A model generated the notes under the pieces. It made no database searches. It was not told where the DNA came from and saw only the letters and a program-made list of their open reading frames with translations. 64,000 bases of DNA from Silanimonas sp. Lineage in GTDB: Bacteria > Pseudomonadota > Gammaproteobacteria > Xanthomonadales > Xanthomonadaceae. The DNA lies in NCBI GenBank assembly GCA_026005095.1, contig BPKK01000001.1, forward strand, positions 362,225 through 426,224, written 5' to 3'. The position numbers were made by a program, and so were the translations under genes. Shown piece after piece: positions 54,275 through 64,000 of the stretch (positions within the stretch are counted from its first letter, which is position 1; the number at the start of each line of letters is the position of its first letter).

Positions 54275-54655
54275 ATGTCCCGCCTCCGACCTCGCGCACG
54301 AGCCTTCCACGCCAGCCTCATTTGGGCGCTGGCGGCGCTGCTGCTCGTGGCGTCGATGTTGGGTGCGATCGCGGCCGGTCATCCGCCGGTCCATGACGAA
54401 GCCCTCGCGGTGTCCGCCGCGGTCGCCGACGCCGATCGCCCGGACTGTGATGAAGACACGCCGCATCCGCCCGGGCTGGCCAGCCTCTCGCATGATTTGG
54501 CGCATGCGTGGCACCACTGCGGCGTGGTCATGGCCGTGCTGCCGACGCCCGTCGTGAAGCTGATCGCGCTACCTCCGATGCTGCCTCCCAGTGTGGCGTC
54601 GATCCTCGCGCCGACCCCGGCGCTTCAAGGCCTGTTCCGCCCGCCCATCCGCTGA
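54275..54655 (+). CDS. Small hypothetical membrane-anchored or exported protein of the metal operon
   Basis: This 126-residue protein is not recognised. An N-terminal hydrophobic stretch (SLIWALAALLLVASMLGAIA) follows three to five Arg, so it is exported or anchored. The middle has DEDTPHPPG, SHDLAHAWHHCG, a His/Cys cluster suited to metal binding, and two cysteines in all. The C-terminal part is Pro/Leu-rich (PPMLPPSVASILAP). It lies 17 bp after the DUF3703 gene and 58 bp before czcC, so it is co-transcribed with the efflux pump. A periplasmic metal-binding or sensing role is possible but unproven. Confidence 0.68.
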   Translation: MSRLRPRARAFHASLIWALAALLLVASMLGAIAAGHPPVHDEALAVSAAVADADRPDCDEDTPHPPGLASLSHDLAHAWHHCGVVMAVLPTPVVKLIALPPMLPPSVASILAPTPALQGLFRPPIR

Positions 54656-54713
54656 CCCGTCGAATCGGCCGCGTTTCGCGGCGTTCCATTCCACGAATCA
54701 ACGGAGTTTCCCC

Positions 54714-55981
54714 ATGTCTTTTCGTCTGGCCGCGTTCGCGGCCGGGCTGATGCTGCTGGCCGTCGCCTCGGGCGCGGCCGCCCAGCCCTTCACGCTGGAA
54801 GACGCGCACGAACGCGTCGCCCAGTTCCATCCCGATCTTCGTCTGTTCGTCCCCCGCCGCGAGGGCCTTGAGGCCGAGGCGCGAGCGGCAGCCCTTCGAC
54901 CGCCACTCGAAGCCCAGGTGGATCTCGAGAACGTGCTCGGTTCGGGTCCTCTCCTGGGCACCCGATCCGCTGAGCTGACGCTGAGCCTTGCCGGTGTGCT
55001 GGAGCGCGGCGGCAAGCGCGAGGCCCGCCGTGCGCTGGCGGCGGCCCGCATTGACGCACTCGGCGTGCAGCGCGCTGCCACGCAGCTCGACCTGCTTGCC
55101 GAAACCACGCGCCGCTACCTCGATCTGGTCGCTCTGCAGGCGCAACGCCCGCTGTTCGAAGAGGACTTGGCCGAGCGTCAGCGTATCGCCCGTGCAGCAC
55201 GACAGCGCTTCACGGTGGGGGCTGCGCCGGAGGCTTCCGCGCTGGCCGCCGAGGCGGAGGTCGCGCAAGCCGAAGCGCGTCTCGCTGCCCTTGACGCGCA
55301 GCAAGCCGCGGCTTGGCGCCGCCTGACCCTGCTTTGGGGCGAACCCACCAGCGACGTCGTTCCGAAGGTCGCTTCGGTGCCCGCGTCCTTGCCCGAACTG
55401 CCGGACTTGGAGACGCTCACCAAGCGAATTGCCGACGCGCCCGAACTGATGGCCTTCGCCGATGAAGCGCGCATCCGAGAGGCGCGGATCATCCTCGCCG
55501 AAACAGAGGCCCGCCCGGACCTGCGGTGGAGCGCGGGTGTCCGGCGCCTGCAGGACGGCCGGGATGTGGGCCTCGTGGCGGGCTTCAGCCTGCCGCTGGG
55601 TGGTCGCCAACGTGCCGAACCCGCCATCGCCGCGGCACGAGCCGAGCGCGACGCCTTGGCGATGCAGCGCGAGTCCGCCGAGCTGCAGCTTGAAGCCGTG
55701 GCGGTCGCCGCCTGGTCACAGGTGAGCACCGCTGCACTGCAGGCCGAGCGCCTGCACACCGACGTCCTGCCGCGACTTGAGCGTGCCGCCGCACAGTCGG
55801 AGCGGGCCTACCGCGCCGGTGCGTTGAGCTACCTCGAGTGGGCCGCCGTGCAAACCGAGATCACCGCCTCACGCCTTGCGCTTCTGGAGGCCCGCGTGGC
55901 CGCGCATCGCGCCCTGATTGAACTGCAGCGCCTGACCGCCGAGAGCTGGTCGGCAAGCGACGCTCGCAAAGGAGCCAACGA

Positions 55982-55985
<4 letters not shown>
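54714..55985 (+). CDS. czcC: CzcC-type outer-membrane efflux protein
   Basis: This is the outer-membrane factor (TolC family, OEP repeats) of a heavy-metal RND pump, 423 residues. A signal peptide (MSFRLAAFAAGLMLLAV) is followed by two OEP halves with long helices rich in Ala/Leu/Glu. Landmarks include LENVLGSG and LSLAGVLERGGKREARR, typical of CzcC/CnrC-like proteins (rather than TolC). The frame opens upstream at 54591, but the methionine at 54714 begins a proper signal peptide. It overlaps czcB by ATGA. Confidence 0.92.
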
Positions 55986-60129
<4,144 letters not shown>

Positions 60130-60161
60130 TCTTTTCTTTCTCGACCATCGGACAGACGTCG

Positions 60162-60193
60162 AAAAAGGAAAAGGCCCCGTAACAACGGGGCCT
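60162..60193 (-). terminator. Rho-independent terminator of ssb
   Basis: AGGCCCCGT (60172-60180) and ACGGGGCCT (60185-60193) form a 9-bp stem with a 4-base loop, followed on the minus strand by TTTTCCTTTTTC. It lies 39 bp after the ssb stop and between the convergent czcA and ssb. On the plus strand there is no T-run, so it chiefly serves ssb. Confidence 0.85.
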
Positions 60194-60231
60194 CCCTGAG
60201 ATCTTTATCAACGACTACACACAAGTGTGTC

Positions 60232-60765
60232 TCAGAACGGGATGTCGTCGTCCGGGAAGGGATCGCTGTTCTGCGGCGGCGGATTGCCGCTGCGGTTGCC
60301 GTAGCTCTCGCCCTGGGCAGCCCCGAAACCGCCGCCCCGGCTGCCAGCCGAGGCCGCGCGAGCGCCGCCGTAGCCACCGCCCGAACGTGCGGGGCGGTCG
60401 GCACGCTCACCGCCCTCGCCGGCCATGCCGGGGTTGCCGCCCAGCATCTGCATCTCGCTGGCGATGATGTCGGTGGTGTAGCGCTCGATGCCGTTCTTGT
60501 CGGTGTACTTCTCGGTGCGCAGGCTGCCCTCGATGTACACCTGCCGGCCTTTCTTCAGGTATTCGCCGGCGATCTCGGCCAGCCGGCCGAAGAACTTCAC
60601 CCGGTGCCACTCGGTGCGCTCCTGGGGGTTGCCGTCCTTGTCCTTCCAGCTCTCCGAGGTGGCCACGCTGATGGTGGTGATGGCCGAGCCGCTCTGGCTG
60701 TAGCGCACCTCGGGGTCGTTGCCGAGGTTGCCGACGAGGATGACTTTGTTGATGCCGCGCGCCAT
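60232..60765 (-). CDS. ssb: Single-stranded DNA-binding protein
   Basis: This is the essential replication and repair protein that coats single-stranded DNA, 177 residues. The OB-fold domain opens [20 protein letters not shown], and contains [20 protein letters not shown] and [15 protein letters not shown] Gly-rich linker follows, and the C-terminal tail DDDIPF, the binding site for partner proteins, is perfect. A GGAGG ribosome-binding site precedes the start. The gene faces the ispB-like gene across 133 bp. Confidence 0.97.
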   Translation of the reverse strand: MARGINKVILVGNLGNDPEVRYSQSGSAITTISVATSESWKDKDGNPQERTEWHRVKFFGRLAEIAGEYLKKGRQVYIEGSLRTEKYTDKNGIERYTTDIIASEMQMLGGNPGMAGEGGERADRPARSGGGYGGARAASAGSRGGGFGAAQGESYGNRSGNPPPQNSDPFPDDDIPF

Positions 60766-60886
60766 GGGGGTCCTCCGGACCGCTGGATGTCGAAGATGGC
60801 CGCAGAGTATGACAGCCCCGCGGCGTCCCGGGTCGGGATTCCGCCCGCCGCGGACCGGATCACGGCCCGGCGGCGGGTCGGCCCCC

Positions 60887-60892
60887 TATAAT
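60887..60892 (+). promoter_or_regulatory. Consensus -10 of the ispB-like gene, leaderless start
   Basis: A perfect TATAAT ends six bases before the ATG at 60899, putting the transcription start at the start codon itself. There is no clear -35 and no ribosome-binding site, as expected for a leaderless mRNA. Confidence 0.65.
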
Positions 60893-60898
60893 CGGCGG

Positions 60899-61900
60899 AT
60901 GCACGCGTTCGCCGAGCCCGCGCCCCGCGCCCTTCCCTTCCCGGCCATCCAGCAGCTGGCCGCCGCCGACATGGCCGCGGTGGACGCCCTGATCCGGCGC
61001 CGCCTGGCCTCCGACGTGGTGCTGGTCAACCAGGTGGCCGAGTACATCGTCGGGGCCGGTGGCAAGCGCCTGCGGCCCATGCTCACCGTGCTGGCGGCCC
61101 GCGCCGCCGGCTACCGTGGCGAGGCGCACCACCAGCTGGCCGCGGTGGTGGAGTTCATCCACACCGCCACCCTGCTGCACGACGACGTGGTGGACGAATC
61201 CGAGCTGCGGCGTGGCCGCGCCACCGCCAATGCCGCCTTCGGCAATGCCGCCAGCGTACTGGTGGGCGATTTCCTGTACTCCCGCGCCTTCCAGCTGATG
61301 GTCGAGCTCGACTCGATGACGGTGCAGAAGGTGCTGGCCGACACCACCAACCGGATCGCCGAGGGCGAGGTGCTGCAGTTGCTGCACGTGCGCAACCCGG
61401 ACACCGACGAGGCCGCCTACCTGCGGGTGATCGAACGCAAGACCGCGGTGCTGTTCGCCGCCGCCACCCGGCTCGGCGGGCATCTCGCCGGCATCGGCGA
61501 GGCGGGCGAGCAGGCGCTCGCCGACTACGGCCTCGCGCTCGGCTATGCCTTCCAGATCGCCGACGACGTGCTGGACTACGCCGGCGACGCTGCGGCCCTG
61601 GGCAAGAACCTCGGCGACGACCTCGCCGAAGGCAAGGCCACCCTGCCCCTGATCCACGCCATGGCGCACAGCGCTCCTACGGTGCAGGCGCGGCTGAAGG
61701 CGATCGTGGCCGAGGGCGATGCCTCGGCTTTCGCCGAGGTGCTGGCCGCCATCGAGGCCTGCGGCAGCCTGGAGTACAGCCGCGAGGCGGCCCTGCGCCA
61801 CGCCGGGGCGGCCATCGCCGCCCTCGAGGCCCTGCCCGACAGCGAGGCGCGTGCCGCGTTGGCGGGCCTGGCCGAATACGCCGTGCGCCGCCGTTACTGA
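60899..61900 (+). CDS. ispB: Polyprenyl (octaprenyl) diphosphate synthase
   Basis: This trans-prenyltransferase of 333 residues makes the long side chain of ubiquinone from isopentenyl diphosphate. The first Asp-rich motif is in LLHDDVVDESELRRG and the second is IADDVLDYAGD. GGKRLRPM supplies the diphosphate-binding basic residues. Chain length is not certain: octaprenyl fits gammaproteobacteria with Q-8. The start follows a perfect -10 by six bases, suggesting a leaderless message. The 3' end overlaps the convergent dienelactone hydrolase gene by 7 bp. Confidence 0.93.
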   Translation: MHAFAEPAPRALPFPAIQQLAAADMAAVDALIRRRLASDVVLVNQVAEYIVGAGGKRLRPMLTVLAARAAGYRGEAHHQLAAVVEFIHTATLLHDDVVDESELRRGRATANAAFGNAASVLVGDFLYSRAFQLMVELDSMTVQKVLADTTNRIAEGEVLQLLHVRNPDTDEAAYLRVIERKTAVLFAAATRLGGHLAGIGEAGEQALADYGLALGYAFQIADDVLDYAGDAAALGKNLGDDLAEGKATLPLIHAMAHSAPTVQARLKAIVAEGDASAFAEVLAAIEACGSLEYSREAALRHAGAAIAALEALPDSEARAALAGLAEYAVRRRY

Positions 61901-62698
61901 GCCGCGAAGCGCTCGGCGAAGAAGCTCCGCATCATCGCCATCGAGCGGCGATGGCTGGGGGCGTGGTACTTGCAGGCCGGGATCACGCTGCCGTCCTCGT
62001 CGGGCTCGGCAAAGCAGTGCACGGCGCCACCGAAGTTCACGAACTGCCAGTCGGCCCCGGCCTCGCGCATCTCCTTCTCGAAGCCGGCGATCTCCTCCGC
62101 CGTGACGAAGGGATCGTCGGCACCGTTCATCACCAGCACCGGCACCTTGAGCTCGCCGGCCTTGGCCGGCAGCGGGGTGGCCAGCGCACCGTGGAAGCTC
62201 GCCACGCCGGCCAGTTCGGCGCCGCTGCGCGCCAGTTCCAGCACCGTGGCGCCGCCGAAGCAAAAGCCGATGGCGCCGATCCGCGCGCGGTCGAGCGGCA
62301 CGCCCTCGGCAGTGCGCAGGGTATCGAGCGCGGCGTTGATGCGCGCCCGCATGCCGGGGCGGTCGGCATACACCGCGCCCGCGGCCTTGCCGGCCTCCGT
62401 CGGATTGCCGGGGCGGAGGCCGCGGCCGTACATGTCCACCAGCAGGATCACGTAGTCCTGCCCGGCAATCGCCTTGGCCTTCTCGATGGCGGCATCGGTC
62501 ACGCCGTACCAGTTCGGCACCATCAGCAGGCCGGGGCGCGGCGTGGACACGGCATCGTCGTGGACCAGCACGCCCTCGAAGAGGGTATCGCCCACCGTCC
62601 AGCGCGTGGGTGTGGCCACCGGGGCGGCAGGCAGGACGGAGGCGGCGAGCGAGCGCGCCGAAGGCGAGCAAGGGGCGGAACACGGCGGGAACACGCAT
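61894..62698 (-). CDS. Dienelactone hydrolase family protein, probable frameshift in signal peptide
   Basis: This is an alpha/beta hydrolase of about 267 residues. Cys, Asp and His of the dienelactone hydrolase triad fit [16 protein letters not shown] and GAVHCFA. The ATG at 62698 has a GGAGT site and starts a good signal peptide ([15 protein letters not shown]), but it leads into an Arg/Pro-rich frame. Near 62645-62660 one extra base shifts it; from there [14 protein letters not shown] and [12 protein letters not shown] run on in the other frame to the end. An alternative ATG at 62694 gives an intact frame with a poor N-terminus. The substrate is unknown. Confidence 0.8.
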
Positions 62699-62788
62699 GG
62701 CAGGGACTCCGTCGGGAACGCGGGAGCCGCGAGTGTAGGCCCGCGCCGGCCCTTGCGGCGTCAGGGCGGCGTGGGCGTGGGCCGGCCT

Positions 62789-64000
62789 TCAGCGCACGCC
62801 GAGGCCGGGGATGCTGCCCACCTGCTCGGGATCGAAGCCCGCGGCCTGGGCGAAGTGCTTGCCGCGCTCGGCATAGTCGCGGTAGCGCGGGAAGCTCGGC
62901 GCGCCCGGCGAGAGCAGCACGGTGCCGCGGCTGCCCAGGGCTTCCTGCGCCAGCCGCACCGCCTCCTCCATCGAGTTCGACTCGCGCAGCACGAACTTCG
63001 TGGCCGTGGCGATCGACTTCAGCTTCTCGAAGATGGCCGGCCCGTTCTGGCCCATGGTGATGATGGCACCGGGTGGATCGGCGGCCACGCGCTCGGCGAA
63101 GGCGCCCCAGTCGAGGCCCCGATCGTAGCCGCCGACGAGGATGGCCGTGCCCTTGCCGGGATACCAGTCGAGCGCGGCGATCGAGGCGTGCGGGGTGGTG
63201 CTGATCGAATCGTTGACGTAGACCAGCCCCTCTTTCTCGCCGATCCGCTGCAGGCGATGCGGCAGGGGCTGGAAGTCCACCACCCGCTCGACGAGCGGCA
63301 CCGGGTCGATGCCGAGCGCCTCCACCGCGGCCAGCGCGGCGCAGAGATTCACCCAATTGTGGCGGCCCGGCAGCGGCAGGAACTTCACATCCAGCACCGC
63401 GCGCCCGCCGCGCATGATCCAGCGGTCGCGCACATGCCAGCCGTCCTCGCTGTTGAACCACTGCACGCGGATGCCCTGCGCCGCGAGCGGTGGCGCCGAG
63501 CTCGCGCAGGCGCGCATCGGCGGCGTTCAGCAGGGCGATGCCGGGCTGGGCCTGGGTGACGAGCTTCAGCTTGTCGGCGTAGTAGCGGGCCTCGCTGCCA
63601 TGCCAGTCGAGGTGCTCGGGGAACAGGTTGAGCACCACCGCCACCGTCGGCCGCACTGCATCGCCGGTCTGGTAGCTGGAGAGCTCGATGGCCCAGGCAT
63701 CCGGCGGCGGCTGCACGTCCAGCAGTTCCAGCAGCGGCAGGCCGATGTTGCCGGCCAGCGCGGTGCGCTCGCCGGCGGCGCGCAGCAGGAAGGCCACCAG
63801 GGCCGTGACCGTGCTCTTGCCCTTGGTGCCGGTGACACAGACGGTATGCGCCCCGGCGTTCTCGGAAAACCAGATCGCCGTGCCGCTGGCGAAGCGCACG
63901 CCGTTGAGCTCGGCATCGATCTTCGGCGAGGCATAGGCGCTGATGCCCGGCGACTTCACCACCACGTCGAAGGCCGAGAGCGCGGCGGCATCGACCTCGG
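62789..64000 (-). pseudogene. murD: UDP-N-acetylmuramoyl-L-alanine-glutamate ligase (MurD2-like), partial and frameshifted
   Basis: This Mur ligase adds glutamate to UDP-MurNAc-L-Ala in peptidoglycan synthesis. The 5' end lies beyond the right edge. The ATP-binding loop [20 protein letters not shown] is present, with [32 protein letters not shown] and [20 protein letters not shown]. At about 63485-63500 one extra base shifts the frame; beyond it come [39 protein letters not shown] and [16 protein letters not shown] motifs to the end at [15 protein letters not shown]. The text closely resembles Xanthomonas MurD2, which adds L-glutamate and works with the epimerase MurL. Because the gene should be essential, assembly error is the likelier reading. 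Confidence 0.9.

Overview
The window is a high-GC, gene-dense chromosomal segment of a gammaproteobacterium, most likely a member of the Lysobacterales (Xanthomonadales). The lineage call rests on gene content: a fused cysNC next to cysD, cysJIH opposite a cysB-like regulator, metX-metB behind a SAM-I riboswitch, a split class II ribonucleotide reductase (nrdJa/nrdJb), the rmlBACD gene order, and a murD resembling the Xanthomonas MurD2 type. The genus cannot be decided from the sequence alone. No rRNA, tRNA, insertion sequence, prophage or CRISPR array was seen.

Layout. 1-14139 is a sulfur block: TSUP permease-cysD-cysNC on the minus strand, divergent cysJ-cysI-cysH, a cysB-like LysR gene, divergent cysG-cysK, then promoter, SAM-I riboswitch and metX-metB. 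Together these cover sulfate uptake and activation, reduction to sulfide, siroheme supply, cysteine synthesis and entry into methionine. 14254-24479 holds housekeeping genes (valS, a hemolysin III-type protein, rimI, a holD-like gene, pssA, proS, an H-NS-like gene) and two amino-acid or metabolite exporters. 24490-28004 is a four-gene MCE/Mla-type lipid transport operon, followed by alkB and ETF-ubiquinone oxidoreductase. 30381-35192 is rmlBACD (dTDP-L-rhamnose) followed by an ATP-grasp and a Nudix gene. 35177-39383 holds a sialidase-fold secreted protein, a HAD phosphatase, a degenerate TraB/GumN protein and two small heat-shock proteins. 39406-43138 is nrdJb, a Lys/Ala-rich histone-like protein and nrdJa, with a promoter and two NrdR-like boxes upstream. 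43582-48137 is a Deg-type protease, a HAD protein, an M17 aminopeptidase and an HDOD protein. 48276-52683 is an adaptor/ABC ATPase/two-permease export operon. 52737-60129 is a metal-resistance module: a MerR regulator facing one operon with a CDF transporter, DUF3703, a small periplasmic protein and CzcCBA. 60232-64000 has ssb, a polyprenyl diphosphate synthase, a dienelactone hydrolase-like protein and partial murD.

Two features cut across the window. First, six reading-frame breaks (cysI twice, cysH, one ABC permease, the dienelactone hydrolase and murD) are all equivalent to one extra base. This pattern fits assembly error better than independent gene decay, especially since murD is normally essential. 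Second, several genes (ispB-like, pssA, two HAD genes) have a -10-like hexamer exactly six bases before the start codon, which suggests leaderless transcripts.

The least understood parts are the DUF3703 and small His/Cys proteins of the metal operon, the ATP-grasp/Nudix pair, the His-rich sialidase-fold protein coupled to a HAD phosphatase, and the TraB/GumN protein without its catalytic His.
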